A stretch of DNA of 63,251 bases from Oscillospiraceae bacterium (GCA_902780565.1 CACZGD010000032.1:1-63251); one strand, 5' to 3'. Positions 24,861-34,540 are shown, counted from the stretch's first letter. Made by a program: numbers and translations. The notes: generated by a model not told the origin, from the letters alone.

Positions 24861-26291
24861 ATGCGAGACGTTTACAGGAATCCCTTATGTGAAAGATACG
24901 CCAGCGCTGAAATGAAGCGTATTTTCAGCGACGATAACAAGTTTTCCACCTGGCGCAGGCTTTGGGTCGCGCTGGCAAAAGCGGAGAAGGCGCTCGGGAT
25001 CGCGATCACCGACGAGCAGATCGCCGAAATGGAAGCGCACCTGACCGATATCGACTATGAAAAGGCGCGGGAATATGAGTTCGTGCGGCGGCACGACGTA
25101 ATGGCGCACGTGCTGACCTTCGGCGACCTGTGCCCGCACGCGAAGCCGATCATTCACCTCGGCGCAACGTCCTGCTATGTCGGCGACAACACAGACGTGA
25201 TCGTCATGCGGCAGGGTCTTCGTCAGATCAAACGTCTGCTTGTAAACGCGATCAAAGCGCTTGCGGACTTCGCCGAAAAATGGAAGGACACGCCTACGCT
25301 CGCCTATACGCATTTTCAGGCGGCGCAGCCCACAACCGTCGGCAAACGCGCAACGCTGTGGATGCAGGATCTGATCATGGATCTGGAGGCGCTGGACTTT
25401 CAGCTTGCCTCCCTGAAACTGCTCGGCTGCAAAGGCACCACCGGTACAGGCGCGAGCTTTATGGAGCTGTTCGAGGGCGACCATGAAAAGGTCAAGCAGT
25501 TGGAAAAGCTGATCGCACAGGACATGGACTTCGACGGCTGCGTTGCCGTTTCCGGGCAGACCTATACCAGAAAAGTCGATTATAATATCGTATCCGTTCT
25601 CAGCGGCATCGCGCAGAGCGCCGCGAAATTCTCCAACGATATCCGGCTGCTCTCCCATCTCAAGGAGTTCGACGAGCCCTTTGAAGCCGGGCAGATCGGT
25701 TCCTCCGCAATGGCGTATAAACGCAACCCCATGCGCAGCGAGCGCATCGCGTCCCTTGCGCGCTACGTGATGGCGGACGTGATCAATCCGGCGTTTACCG
25801 CCGCCACACAGTGGTTTGAGCGCACGCTGGACGACTCCGCGAACAAGCGCATCAGCATTCCAGAGACGTTTCTTGCGGCAGACGCGATCCTTTCGCTGTA
25901 TATCAACGTCATCTCGAACGGGACCGTGTATCCGAAGATGATGGAGCGTCACCTGAAGGAGGAGCTTCCCTTCATCGCGACGGAAAACATCCTGATGGAC
26001 TGCGCCAAGCGCGGTGCCGACAGGCAGGAAATGCACGAGGCAATCCGGCAGTACAGTGTGGACGTGGCAAAGAGAATCAAGCTGAACGGCGAGGACAACA
26101 ACCTGCTGGACCTGATGCTTCACGACGATCGATTTATGCTCACAGAGGCGGATCTGGAACGGATCCTGGACGTCCGCAAGTTTGTGGGCAGAGCGCCGGA
26201 ACAGACTGCGGAATTCCTTCAGGAGGTCGCGCTGCCCGTTCTGGAGCAGAATCACGACCTGCTTGGGGTGGACGTGAAGATCAGCGTATAA
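24861..26291 (+). CDS. purB: Adenylosuccinate lyase PurB
   Basis: 476 residues. It carries out two purine steps, release of fumarate from SAICAR and from adenylosuccinate. Family marks are HDVMAHV, HLGATSCYVGDN, THFQAAQPTTVGKR and the flexible signature loop SSAMAYKRNPMRSE with the catalytic serine. The length and the FATEN-like LPFIATENILM segment match the longer PurB type common in Clostridia and eukaryotes. It precedes purA by 40 bases, so AMP synthesis from IMP is encoded as one operon. Start ATG follows GAGGTG. Confidence 0.97.
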   Translation: MRDVYRNPLCERYASAEMKRIFSDDNKFSTWRRLWVALAKAEKALGIAITDEQIAEMEAHLTDIDYEKAREYEFVRRHDVMAHVLTFGDLCPHAKPIIHLGATSCYVGDNTDVIVMRQGLRQIKRLLVNAIKALADFAEKWKDTPTLAYTHFQAAQPTTVGKRATLWMQDLIMDLEALDFQLASLKLLGCKGTTGTGASFMELFEGDHEKVKQLEKLIAQDMDFDGCVAVSGQTYTRKVDYNIVSVLSGIAQSAAKFSNDIRLLSHLKEFDEPFEAGQIGSSAMAYKRNPMRSERIASLARYVMADVINPAFTAATQWFERTLDDSANKRISIPETFLAADAILSLYINVISNGTVYPKMMERHLKEELPFIATENILMDCAKRGADRQEMHEAIRQYSVDVAKRIKLNGEDNNLLDLMLHDDRFMLTEADLERILDVRKFVGRAPEQTAEFLQEVALPVLEQNHDLLGVDVKISV

Positions 26292-26331
26292 AGGCCGAAA
26301 ACAATTCTTTTCATATAGCGAGGTAATCACC

Positions 26332-27606
26332 ATGTTAACAGCAATCGTAGGCATCAACTGGGGGGACGAGGGGAAAGGCCGCATGGTCGACCTCCTCTCC
26401 GAGGAATACGACGTTGTCTGCCGCTATCAGGGCGGCAACAATGCCGGGCACACCGTGATCAACAATAAGGGGAAGTTTATTCTCAATCTGCTCCCCTCCG
26501 GCATCCTGAGTGAAACGACAGTCAACGTTATGGGCGTCGGCATGGTCGTCGATCTGCAGCATCTGAGCGAGGAAGTCGCGCGGCTGCGCGAGGGCGGCAT
26601 CCGGATAAGCCCCGATAATCTGAAAATCAGCGATAAGGCGACGATCTGCATGCCCTATCATAAGCTCCTGGACGAACTGGAAGAAGACCGCCTTGCGGAC
26701 AAAAAGTTCGGCTCCACCAGACGCGGGATCGCGCCCGTATATGCCGATAAGTATTATAAAAAGACCGTCCGCATGGGCGATCTGCTGTACCCGGAAGTTC
26801 TGCAGGAAAAGCTGGAGGGTATTGTGGAATGGAAGAACCTGACTGTCGCGAACGGCTACGGTCACACGCCTGTCAGCGCCTCGGAAATGCTTGACTGGCT
26901 TCTGAAATACGGGAACGAGTTCAGGGACTATATCTGCGATGTTTCCGATTTCCTGTACGAAGCCGACGATCAGGGCAAAAAGATCCTGTTTGAGGCCCAG
27001 CTCGGCGCGCTGCGCGATATTGATTACGGAATCTTCCCCTATACCTCCTCATCCTCCAGCATCGCCGCATACGCGCCCATCGGCGCGGGCGTGCCCGGTC
27101 TGCAGCTCACGCAGACGGTCGGTATCATCAAGGCCTATTCCAGCTGCGTGGGAGAAGGCCCCTTCACCTGCGAGCTGTTCGGCGAGGACGGCGACAGGCT
27201 TCGTGAGGCAGGCGGCGAATACGGCGCCGCGACCGGCAGACCGAGAAGAGTCGGCGGATTCGACGTGCTGGCGTCGAAATACGGCGTTTCCGTGCAGGGC
27301 GCGACTTCCCTTGCGCTGACCAAGCTGGACGTGCTCTCTTATCTCGAAAAGATCCCGGTCTGCACCGGCTATGAATATAACGGTGAAAAGCTCGACCGCT
27401 TCCCCATGGGCGTAAAGCTGCGCGACGCAAAGCCCGTTTACGAGTACTTTGACGGCTGGCATTGCGATATTTCCGGCTGCCGCAAATACGAGGATCTGCC
27501 CGAGGCCGCGCGCAATTACGTGGAATTCATTGAGGACGCTGTGGGCTGTCCCGTTCAGTATGTGTCCGTCGGCGCGGAACGCGACGCTTATATCAAGCTC
27601 TTCTGA
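26332..27606 (+). CDS. purA: Adenylosuccinate synthetase PurA
   Basis: 424 residues, full length. It joins IMP and aspartate with GTP to form adenylosuccinate. Visible motifs are GINWGDEGKGRMVD (GTP P-loop with catalytic Asp), RYQGGNNAGHTV, LLPSGIL, STRRGIAPVYADK, FEAQLGALRDIDYG, GRPRRVGGFD and LALTKLDVLS. The first motif reads NWGDEGKG where most bacteria have QWGDEGKG, a single Q to N change. It is second in the purB-purA operon, and a very strong terminator follows. Confidence 0.97.
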   Translation: MLTAIVGINWGDEGKGRMVDLLSEEYDVVCRYQGGNNAGHTVINNKGKFILNLLPSGILSETTVNVMGVGMVVDLQHLSEEVARLREGGIRISPDNLKISDKATICMPYHKLLDELEEDRLADKKFGSTRRGIAPVYADKYYKKTVRMGDLLYPEVLQEKLEGIVEWKNLTVANGYGHTPVSASEMLDWLLKYGNEFRDYICDVSDFLYEADDQGKKILFEAQLGALRDIDYGIFPYTSSSSSIAAYAPIGAGVPGLQLTQTVGIIKAYSSCVGEGPFTCELFGEDGDRLREAGGEYGAATGRPRRVGGFDVLASKYGVSVQGATSLALTKLDVLSYLEKIPVCTGYEYNGEKLDRFPMGVKLRDAKPVYEYFDGWHCDISGCRKYEDLPEAARNYVEFIEDAVGCPVQYVSVGAERDAYIKLF

Positions 27607-27627
27607 TCAATTGCATATCCGGATATG

Positions 27628-27660
27628 AAGAAGGCCGCGGTCTGTCCGCGGCCTTCTTGC
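27628..27660. terminator. Strong bidirectional terminator purA/spo0A
   Basis: AAGAAGGCCGCGG (27628-27640) pairs perfectly with CCGCGGCCTTCTT (27646-27658); five-base loop. It separates convergent purA and spo0A. Confidence 0.9.
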
Positions 27661-27665
27661 TGTAT

Positions 27666-28451
27666 TCAGGAGATTTTCTTCATCTTCAGACGAAGACGGT
27701 CCGCGATCATGGCAATGAATTCCGAATTCGTCGGCTTTCCGCGGGAGGTCTGGATCGTATACCCGAAATACGCGCTCAGAACGTCAATATCTCCCCGATC
27801 CCACGCGACCTCGATCGCATGGCGGATCGCGCGTTCCACGCGGGAAGCCGTGGTATCGTATTTCTTCGCGATCGACGGGTACAGGATCTTCGTCACGGAG
27901 GACATCATATCGGGGGATCGCACGGTCGAAATGATCGCGTCGCGCAGATAATGATAGCCCTTGATATGCGCGGGCACGCCGAGCTCATGCATGATCTCGG
28001 AAACGGTGATCTCCAGATCCTCCGTCCCTGTGGTCGGGACGGCCGCAGCGCCCCTCTCACTGCGCGTTGGCGTCCACCCGGCGAAGGTCAGGATCCGCTC
28101 GCACATCGCGTCAACATCCACCGGCCGCAGAAAAAAATAGTCCGCGCCGGCGCTGACCGCCTGCTGCTCAAAGGCGGCGTTTGAAACGCCCGAGATCAGA
28201 ATAAATAATGGTCTGCGTCTGAGCTCCAGCGACGGCAGCAGCTTGAGGACTGACAGCGCGTCATAATGTGAAAGAAAAGTCTCGCTGATCACGATATCCG
28301 GCTCATAGGCAGGCAGCAGGCGCAGCAGCTCCGCGCCGTCCCGCCCCGTGCTTCGGCATTCCAGCCCCGCACCGCGCAGCTTCGCCGTCAGATCCCGCAG
28401 GAAGTCTCCGTTATCCATTACGATCAATACTTTTTTGCTTAACTTCATCAT
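27666..28451 (-). CDS. spo0A: Sporulation master regulator Spo0A with atypical receiver domain
   Basis: 261 residues. The C-terminal DNA-binding domain is canonical ([65 protein letters not shown]) and would bind 0A boxes to start sporulation. The N-terminal receiver lacks the usual phosphorylation residues: the acceptor Asp is Glu57 (IVISETFLS where others have VLLDIIMP), the first of the acidic pair is Met12 (IVMDN), and the conserved Lys is Arg109 (FFLRPVD); Ser87 and Asp13 are kept. Asp-to-Glu can mimic phosphorylation, so this Spo0A may be active without a phosphorelay. Start ATG has AAGGAG upstream. Confidence 0.93.
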   Translation of the reverse strand: MMKLSKKVLIVMDNGDFLRDLTAKLRGAGLECRSTGRDGAELLRLLPAYEPDIVISETFLSHYDALSVLKLLPSLELRRRPLFILISGVSNAAFEQQAVSAGADYFFLRPVDVDAMCERILTFAGWTPTRSERGAAAVPTTGTEDLEITVSEIMHELGVPAHIKGYHYLRDAIISTVRSPDMMSSVTKILYPSIAKKYDTTASRVERAIRHAIEVAWDRGDIDVLSAYFGYTIQTSRGKPTNSEFIAMIADRLRLKMKKIS

Positions 28452-28501
28452 GATTTCTCCTTTTGGTCTGTTTCTTTTGCCCGCTCTCTCTTTTCAGCCA
28501 C

Positions 28502-28530
28502 ATATTACCATATTTGGAATTAAAATGCAA
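28502..28530 (-). promoter_or_regulatory. Promoter of spo0A
   Basis: Minus strand -35 TTGCAT (28530-28525), 17 bases ending in TGG, -10 TAATAT (28507-28502). Confidence 0.65.
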
Positions 28531-28561
28531 TACCTTTTCTGAAATTATTTCCATTTTTTGG

Positions 28562-28596
28562 CAAAAAAAATAAAAGCAGCCGGAAATTCCGACTGC
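28562..28596 (-). terminator. Terminator of the recO operon
   Basis: Minus strand GCAGTCGG (28596-28589) pairs with CCGGCTGC (28583-28576) with one G-U pair, then a long T-rich run (28574-28563). Confidence 0.75.
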
Positions 28597-28606
28597 ATCC
28601 GCTGAT

Positions 28607-29350
28607 TTACCGATACGAGGTCCAGAAATAATCGAGGACCGAAAACTTCATCTGCATACAATTCTGCAGATAGATCTGCGTCAAGCGATTCAGGATCTCA
28701 AGCGACTGTCCGCTTAACGTGAAGGCAAAAAGCTGATCGAACGACGCGTAAACGATATGCCGCATGGCGGATACCACTGCGGATGGGATCTCCGGCAGCG
28801 CGTGCGCATCGCCGCAATCCGCACAGAACAGCTCGCCGCTTTCACAGTCAAAGTACATCTTATCCGTCAGAAACGTCCCGCATACGGCGCAGGCATGGAC
28901 CGGCGGCGCATAACCCGCGATCACCGCAAGACGCAGCTCGAACACGGACTTCAGCAGCAGAAGATCCTTTTTCCCCTGATTGAGATAGTATACGCTTCTC
29001 AGCATGAGCTGATAAAACGTCGACTCGTCGGTCTCCTCCGTTACGGTTTTCAGGATAACCTCGCAGAAATACTGCCCCAGCGACAGACGGCTGAGATCCG
29101 TCCGCAGATCGAAAAAGCTTTCCTTGAGATCGGCGTCCGACACGTGATAGACGTCGTTTTTCTCATACAGACCGTAGGACGCGTAGGAGAACAGCGAAGT
29201 CGCGGCATGAAGCTTGCTTTTCATGCTTCTTGCGCCCTTTGCAAACGCGCGCACGATCCCTTTTTTTTCGGTGAGCAGAAACACGATCAGATCGGATTCG
29301 CCTGTCACCTTCGTTTTCAACACGAGCGCGTCAGTTACGAATTTCTGCAT
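28607..29350 (-). CDS. recO: DNA repair protein RecO
   Basis: 247 residues. The N-terminal OB fold (VTDALVLKTKVTGESDLIVFLLTEKKGIVRAFAKGAR) and the helical zinc-binding C-terminal part (CAVCG and CADCG) are both present. RecO works with RecR and RecF to load RecA on SSB-covered single-stranded DNA. The ATG overlaps the era stop by one base (TGATG). It is the last gene of the DUF5696-DUF4364-phoH-ybeY-era-recO operon. Confidence 0.95.
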   Translation of the reverse strand: MQKFVTDALVLKTKVTGESDLIVFLLTEKKGIVRAFAKGARSMKSKLHAATSLFSYASYGLYEKNDVYHVSDADLKESFFDLRTDLSRLSLGQYFCEVILKTVTEETDESTFYQLMLRSVYYLNQGKKDLLLLKSVFELRLAVIAGYAPPVHACAVCGTFLTDKMYFDCESGELFCADCGDAHALPEIPSAVVSAMRHIVYASFDQLFAFTLSGQSLEILNRLTQIYLQNCMQMKFSVLDYFWTSYR

Positions 29351-30243
29351 CAGTCCAGACCGAAATTATGGATCAGCGCTTCCCTGTTGCGCCAGTCCTC
29401 CTTGACCTTGACCCAACACTTCAGATTGACCTTGATCTCAAAAAAGCGTTCGAGATCGATCCTGGCGCCGGTCGAAATCTTTTTCAGCATCTCGCCGTTC
29501 TTGCCGATGATGATCCCCTTGTGACTCTCCTTTTCGCAATAGATCGTGGCGTCGATATCGAGGATATCCGCGTCGTCCCGCTCCCGGAAGCGTTCGATGG
29601 AAACGGCGGTCCCGTGCGGGATCTCCTTATCAAGGTACCGGAGGATCTTTTCACGGATATATTCCGCCGCGAGGACCTTTTCCGGCTGATCGGTCAGCGT
29701 ATCGTCCGGGAAGAAATGCGGAGAAGGCATACTGAGCTTGGAAAGCTCCTCCAGCAGGTCGTTCATGCCGCTGCCGTTTTTTGCGGAGATCGGCACGATG
29801 GCATCAAAATCATGAAGCTGAGAAAATTCCATGATCCGGGCGAGCAGCTTTTCTTTGTTCGCCAGCAGATCGATCTTGTTGATGGCAAGGATCGCGGGGA
29901 TCTCTTCCTTTTTGATCTTCTTGAGGAGAGTACGTTCCGCGTCGCGGATCTCCCCCTCCGGCTCCACGACCAGGAGGCAGGCATCCACGTCATGGATGCC
30001 GCTGCCGACGGCGCGGACCATTTTTTCGCCGAGCTTGGTCTGCGGCTTATGATAGCCGGGCGTGTCGGTGAACACAAGCTGCACGTCCCCGTGCGTGTAA
30101 ACGCCGAGGATCTTGAAGCGCGTGGTCTGGGGCTTCGGAGAAACGATCGCGATCTTTTCGCCCAGCATTTTATTCAGGATCGAGGATTTGCCGACGTTCG
30201 GGCAGCCGACGATCGCAATAAAGGCGGTTTTCTGTTCACTCAT
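29350..30243 (-). CDS. era: Ribosome-assembly GTPase Era
   Basis: 297 residues. GTPase motifs G1 GCPNVGKSS, G3 DTPGYHKP, G4 NKID and G5 ISAKNG are in place, and the C-terminal KH domain (GIIIGKNGEMLKKISTGAR) binds the 3' end of 16S rRNA. Era is essential for 30S maturation in most bacteria. It starts four bases after the ybeY stop and shares its transcript, the normal firmicute arrangement. Confidence 0.97.
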   Translation of the reverse strand: MSEQKTAFIAIVGCPNVGKSSILNKMLGEKIAIVSPKPQTTRFKILGVYTHGDVQLVFTDTPGYHKPQTKLGEKMVRAVGSGIHDVDACLLVVEPEGEIRDAERTLLKKIKKEEIPAILAINKIDLLANKEKLLARIMEFSQLHDFDAIVPISAKNGSGMNDLLEELSKLSMPSPHFFPDDTLTDQPEKVLAAEYIREKILRYLDKEIPHGTAVSIERFRERDDADILDIDATIYCEKESHKGIIIGKNGEMLKKISTGARIDLERFFEIKVNLKCWVKVKEDWRNREALIHNFGLD

Positions 30244-30246
30244 CGT

Positions 30247-30753
30247 TTATTCCTCTGTCATATAATAATTGCCGTTGCGCTGCAGCTCCAGCTCCGAAAG
30301 GACCTGCTCCTCCTTTTCGCGCATCCGCACGGCTTCAAGCCCGCCGTTGACGTGATCGTATCCCAACAGATGCAGCATAGAGTGAACCGTCAGGAAACCG
30401 ATCTCCCGCTTCAAGGTGTGACCGTATTCCTCCGCCTGCTCCATCGCCTTCTGGACGGAAATCACGATGTCGCCGAGCATATACGCGCCGGTGTCGGGAT
30501 TCAGGTCATATACGCCGTCCTCGCCAAGCGGAAAGGACAGCACGTCCGTTTCCCTGTCGATCCCCCGGTGCTGTGCGTTCAGCTCCCGGATCATTTCATT
30601 GTCCACAAATCTGACGCTGATCTCTGCGGAGCCCTTGAACTGTTCCATCTCAAGCACCGCGTGGCAGCAGCGACGGATCAGCAGCCGGATCCCGGACGGA
30701 ACCTTGACCGTATGCTGGTCGTCAGAAATGATTACCTTGATTTTGTCTGACAT
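30247..30753 (-). CDS. ybeY: rRNA maturation endoribonuclease YbeY
   Basis: 168 residues. The zinc site is clear in TVHSMLHLLGYDHVNG (H-x3-H-x5-H), and TDVLSFPLGE is the conserved family segment before it. YbeY matures 16S rRNA 3' ends and takes part in ribosome quality control. Start ATG has GAGAGG upstream. It lies between phoH and era as usual. Confidence 0.95.
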   Translation of the reverse strand: MSDKIKVIISDDQHTVKVPSGIRLLIRRCCHAVLEMEQFKGSAEISVRFVDNEMIRELNAQHRGIDRETDVLSFPLGEDGVYDLNPDTGAYMLGDIVISVQKAMEQAEEYGHTLKREIGFLTVHSMLHLLGYDHVNGGLEAVRMREKEEQVLSELELQRNGNYYMTEE

Positions 30754-30798
30754 ATCGTTACCTCTCTAAGGGAATAATTCATTATGCGGAGAAAAGCA

Positions 30799-31767
30799 TT
30801 ATTTTTTCTCCTGCGCGCGTTCGCCTGCCCGTTCATAGGCGCGGATAATATCCTGCACGAGCTTATGCCGCACAACGTCCTTTTCCGTGAACCGGACGAT
30901 TTTGATATCGTCTACGTTTTTTAAGATCCGGATCGCGTCCTTGAGCCCGGAGCGCTTGCCGTCCGGCAGGTCGATTTGCGTGATATCGCCCGTCACGACG
31001 ATCTTGGAATGGAAACCGAGGCGCGTCAGGAACATTTTCATCTGCTCCGGCGTTGTATTCTGCGCCTCATCCAGAATAATAAAGCTGTCGTCCAGCGTTC
31101 TGCCGCGCATATACGCCAGCGGCGCGACCTCAATGCTGCCCTTCTCATGATATTTCTGGAAATTGTCCGCGCCGAGCATCTCGAACAGCGCGTCATACAG
31201 CGGGCGAAGATACGGATCGACCTTCTGCTGCAGATCGCCGGGCAGGAAGCCGAGCTTTTCACCGGCTTCCACGGCGGGGCGCGTCAGGATGATGCGGCTG
31301 ACCTCCTTTGCGCGGAAGGCCTTGACCGCCATGGCGACGGCAAGATAGGTCTTACCGGTACCGGCGGGGCCGACGCCGAACACGATCGTATTTTTGGAGA
31401 TATCCTCCACGTAGGTTTTCTGCCCGAGCGTTTTCGGCTTGACGGGCTTGCCGCTCATCGTGATGCAGATGCAGTCCGTAGAAAGCGCGGGCAGCTTGTC
31501 GTCGTTGCCCTCGTTCACCAGGGCGATACAGTAACGGACGTTCTGTTCGGTCAGCGCTTCGCCTTTGTTGACGAGCATCAGAAGCCCCTCCAGCGCCTTC
31601 GTAGCCTTCGAGACCTGCTCCGGTTCGCCTGTGACCTTGATCGCGGAACCGCGGTTCACAACGGAAACGCCGTATTCCTTTTCCAGAAGCTTTGTATTCT
31701 CATCAAAGCTGCCGAACAGGCTGACCGCCTGTTCCATGCGTTCGATATTGATGACCTGTTCGTACAT
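30799..31767 (-). CDS. phoH: PhoH-family ATPase
   Basis: 322 residues. An N-terminal KH-like region (about 1-110) is followed by a superfamily-1-like ATPase domain with Walker A GPAGTGKT and Walker B SFIILDEAQNTTPEQMK. PhoH proteins bind RNA and are linked to ybeY in most Clostridia, probably acting in RNA processing. The C-terminus is charged (RAYERAGERAQEKK). Start ATG follows AGGAAG. Confidence 0.95.
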   Translation of the reverse strand: MYEQVINIERMEQAVSLFGSFDENTKLLEKEYGVSVVNRGSAIKVTGEPEQVSKATKALEGLLMLVNKGEALTEQNVRYCIALVNEGNDDKLPALSTDCICITMSGKPVKPKTLGQKTYVEDISKNTIVFGVGPAGTGKTYLAVAMAVKAFRAKEVSRIILTRPAVEAGEKLGFLPGDLQQKVDPYLRPLYDALFEMLGADNFQKYHEKGSIEVAPLAYMRGRTLDDSFIILDEAQNTTPEQMKMFLTRLGFHSKIVVTGDITQIDLPDGKRSGLKDAIRILKNVDDIKIVRFTEKDVVRHKLVQDIIRAYERAGERAQEKK

Positions 31768-31779
31768 AAGTCAACTTCC

Positions 31780-32337
31780 TTATAACTGTAAAGATTCGAT
31801 CACGCCGCTGTAAAGTCTGTGCGGATCGGTGGAAAATGCCTCGGCGATCGCGTTTGCCTGCAGGCTGTCCGCCGCATAAAGCACGGTTTGCAGCATGACC
31901 GTGTCACCGTCGCGGATCGTAAGGGTCACGTGATAGCCCTGTTCCAGACGCGTCAGCTCAGCGCTGGTCCCATAGCGGACCCGCTGGCGAGAAAGCAGCT
32001 CCATGGCGGCGGCAACGGCGTTTTCCCTGACCCGGCGCGGCAGATCCGTCTCCAGACGCTCCGCGATAACGCGCCCGCTCTCGGTGAGTTGATAATAATC
32101 GTCGTCCGACTGCCGCGTCAGCTCCACAAGACCGCCCTCATTCAGCGCGGCAAGCGCGTCGTTGACCTCAAAAAAGTTCGCAAGCGCCGTCGTTTGCAGG
32201 ACCTCGTTGAGAAGCGCCTTGGAAAAGGGCGCGTTCAGACTTTTCAGAATATAACACAGCAGGATCCGCACGTCGTTTTTCGTGCGCATGCCGCCGAGGG
32301 CAACCCCCTCGGTAAAGGCGTCGTATTGAGTATCCAT
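31780..32337 (-). CDS. DUF4364 family protein
   Basis: 185 residues starting MDTQYDAFTEGVALGGMRTKNDVRILLCYIL, the recognisable N-terminus of DUF4364 proteins. The first 75 residues look like a winged helix-turn-helix (EVNDALAALNEGGLVELTR), so it may bind DNA; the rest is mixed α/β. The family is nearly restricted to Clostridia and has no known function. It lies 12 bases upstream of phoH and is cotranscribed. Confidence 0.85.
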   Translation of the reverse strand: MDTQYDAFTEGVALGGMRTKNDVRILLCYILKSLNAPFSKALLNEVLQTTALANFFEVNDALAALNEGGLVELTRQSDDDYYQLTESGRVIAERLETDLPRRVRENAVAAAMELLSRQRVRYGTSAELTRLEQGYHVTLTIRDGDTVMLQTVLYAADSLQANAIAEAFSTDPHRLYSGVIESLQL

Positions 32338-32352
32338 GCAGGCGTTCCCCCA

Positions 32353-34476
32353 TCAGTTGATTCGGATATAGGAATAAGGCGGAATCGTAATGCTGTTCAC
32401 GTTCACGGAATAATTGTTATAATTGACGTAGACCAGCGTGCCGCCGGAATAGCCGGTACGGTAAAGACCGTCCTGAACCTTCTCGTGCGATTCGATCGCG
32501 GCGCCGCTGAGATCTCCGAGGGTTTTTCCGGCTTCGGCGCAAAAATCCGCGATGTCGGACATCGTTTCCTCATAAAAATACGGAGATCCTTCCGCGAAAA
32601 CAAACAGCGCCTGCGGGATCGCGCCGTATTCCACACATTTCAGCAGCGAGAGCAGATAGGTCCCGTCTCCGTTCACGATCTCACCGGCGAACGGGAGCGC
32701 GCCGTGCAGGACCGCAGGAAAGAACGGGACGGTCCGGTAATCCGCAGCTTCCGGAACCGCCGTTGTCAAAGGGAAGTCCGATAAAAAGTCAGCGTACTGC
32801 AAAAGCGCAGTCCCGGTATGCGACAGCATGAGGCTGTTTTCCGCGCGCAGCGAGAGCAGGCTCTCACGTAAGGACGAAAGGAACTGCGGATCCGGATAAA
32901 CGGATGGGTGCAGGTCCGTCACGGCGCAGCCGGCGTGTTTATAAGCGGACAGCCCGGAAAGAAGCCGAAGCACCTGCGCCTGAAGCAAATCGGACGACTG
33001 CACGGTTTTCTGTTCCCCCACGCCGAAGAACGGCGCTCCCGGCAACTGCGTAGGAACGGAACATTTTGAACCGTCAGACAGATACAGCGGTTCCGTATGC
33101 TTCCCGGCAAGCGTCAGATTCGCGCCGAAGTACAACGGTACGTTCATTTCCTGCAGGGCATCGCAAAGCGACGTCAGATCCTTTTTGCCGCCGAGCGGCC
33201 GCTGCGCCCGGATCCCGGCGTCCGCGTCCTGCATAACGCCGCCGTCGAACGCGCCGTAGAGCCGAAGGACCAGATCGCTGATCCCCTTTCCTTTCAACAC
33301 GGCGCAAAGGTCCTCGACCTGCTGATAGGCCGTCAGTTGATCCTTTCCATCAGCGGACGCAAGGACTGAAACCAGCAGCGGGAACGTATCCCCGGCGGGC
33401 TGCACGGCAGGCAGCACCTGACTGCGGATCATATCTTCCCTGCATGCGGAGGCCATATCGACGTAGGAGCAGACCGGCGCGCTGAGGAAACGATAATGCA
33501 CGGAGATCCCATCCGTCGGCAGATCTCTGAAATAACCGCGGTCGTCGCGAAAAACCGTCTGGGACGGCGTGAAGGTCGCATACGCAAGATTGACGCGGTC
33601 GGAATTGGACACGCTTTTTTGTGCGCGGATCGCGCTGTAAGGCGCGCCGCCGTAAATCATGGCGACAAAGCCCGCGCGCGTCTTCCCCATACCGAACACG
33701 GACGCGGACGCCGGCAGGAGATCCTCCCCCACGGTCTCCGCACTTGCGGAAAAGGTACGGTCAAAGGGCGAGGACGGGGCCGTTTCCGTCAGGACCAGTC
33801 CGCCGGGGCCGTCCGGCACGAGCAAAAAATCCCCGGGGTCGCCCGTCGCGGCATAGGACGCGCCGAAATAAGGCAGCAGGTCGATCCGGTCGAGGATCAC
33901 GTCAGACGGGACGAAAACCTGCGTATAGTCGATCGAAACGGCAAGCCTGCCGTCTGAAAGCCGGTATTCCACGGGAATACTGATAAACGCCGCGTCCGCA
34001 GGCACGGAAGCCGCGGCCGCCTGCGCGACGGTCGCCATGTCCGAAAGGCGATACACCACGCGCAGACCGTCCGTAAGGGATTCCGAGGTAAAGCTGCCGA
34101 AGGCGACGGCGTTATCCTGCGAATTCAGGTAATATCTGCCGCCAGAGGAGACCAGCGTAACGGACAGCACGGAGGAAAAGCGATTCTCGAATGCCGGCAG
34201 CGCGTGCCAGTAGACGTCTGCGGAGGCGTCGTAAACGCTGACGCCCGCCGTGACGGGATCATACAGGAGCTTCAGATCCCCGGAGGACGCAACCTCCTGC
34301 AGACGGGACGCATCCGTCCGATGCAGCTCGGGAGAGATCGCAGCGTTGCCGCGCACCTCGTTGCCGACGACCAGCCAACGCGTTTGAATATCCGGCTTCG
34401 CGCAGGAGGAAGCCAACTGCAGCAGCAAACAAATCAGCAGAACGACGATCACAAAACGGTTTTTCGCGCAGCGCAA
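32353..34476 (-). CDS. DUF5696-like large lipoprotein
   Basis: 707 residues from TTG 34476, about nine bases after a GGGG stretch; GTG 34485 is the alternative. A hydrophobic signal with lipobox LASSC gives an outer-surface lipoprotein. The body has the layout of DUF5696 proteins: a β-sandwich of about 300 residues (YDASADVYWHAL, GSFTSESLTDGLRVVYRLSD) followed by a TIM-barrel-like region (LRLYGAFDGGV, PLYFGANLTL, HTGTALLQYADF). The C-terminal strand GTLVYVNYNNYSVNVNSI is typical of barrel-associated domains in glycosidase-like proteins. A role in extracellular carbohydrate handling is a guess. It is the first gene of the operon with phoH and era. Confidence 0.65.
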   Translation of the reverse strand: MRCAKNRFVIVVLLICLLLQLASSCAKPDIQTRWLVVGNEVRGNAAISPELHRTDASRLQEVASSGDLKLLYDPVTAGVSVYDASADVYWHALPAFENRFSSVLSVTLVSSGGRYYLNSQDNAVAFGSFTSESLTDGLRVVYRLSDMATVAQAAAASVPADAAFISIPVEYRLSDGRLAVSIDYTQVFVPSDVILDRIDLLPYFGASYAATGDPGDFLLVPDGPGGLVLTETAPSSPFDRTFSASAETVGEDLLPASASVFGMGKTRAGFVAMIYGGAPYSAIRAQKSVSNSDRVNLAYATFTPSQTVFRDDRGYFRDLPTDGISVHYRFLSAPVCSYVDMASACREDMIRSQVLPAVQPAGDTFPLLVSVLASADGKDQLTAYQQVEDLCAVLKGKGISDLVLRLYGAFDGGVMQDADAGIRAQRPLGGKKDLTSLCDALQEMNVPLYFGANLTLAGKHTEPLYLSDGSKCSVPTQLPGAPFFGVGEQKTVQSSDLLQAQVLRLLSGLSAYKHAGCAVTDLHPSVYPDPQFLSSLRESLLSLRAENSLMLSHTGTALLQYADFLSDFPLTTAVPEAADYRTVPFFPAVLHGALPFAGEIVNGDGTYLLSLLKCVEYGAIPQALFVFAEGSPYFYEETMSDIADFCAEAGKTLGDLSGAAIESHEKVQDGLYRTGYSGGTLVYVNYNNYSVNVNSITIPPYSYIRIN

Positions 34477-34511
34477 ACGATACACCCCCCTTTCGCTATT
34501 ACAGTTTCTTA

Positions 34512-34540
34512 ATGTTAACATAAAATAATAAAAAAGGCAA
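34512..34540 (-). promoter_or_regulatory. Promoter of the DUF5696-to-recO operon
   Basis: Minus strand -35 TTGCCT (34540-34535), 17 T-rich bases, -10 TAACAT (34517-34512). Confidence 0.6.

Noticed and set aside
24885..26384. 499-codon frame antisense to purB
   Set aside because: Mirror of purB; no start signal or recognisable domain.
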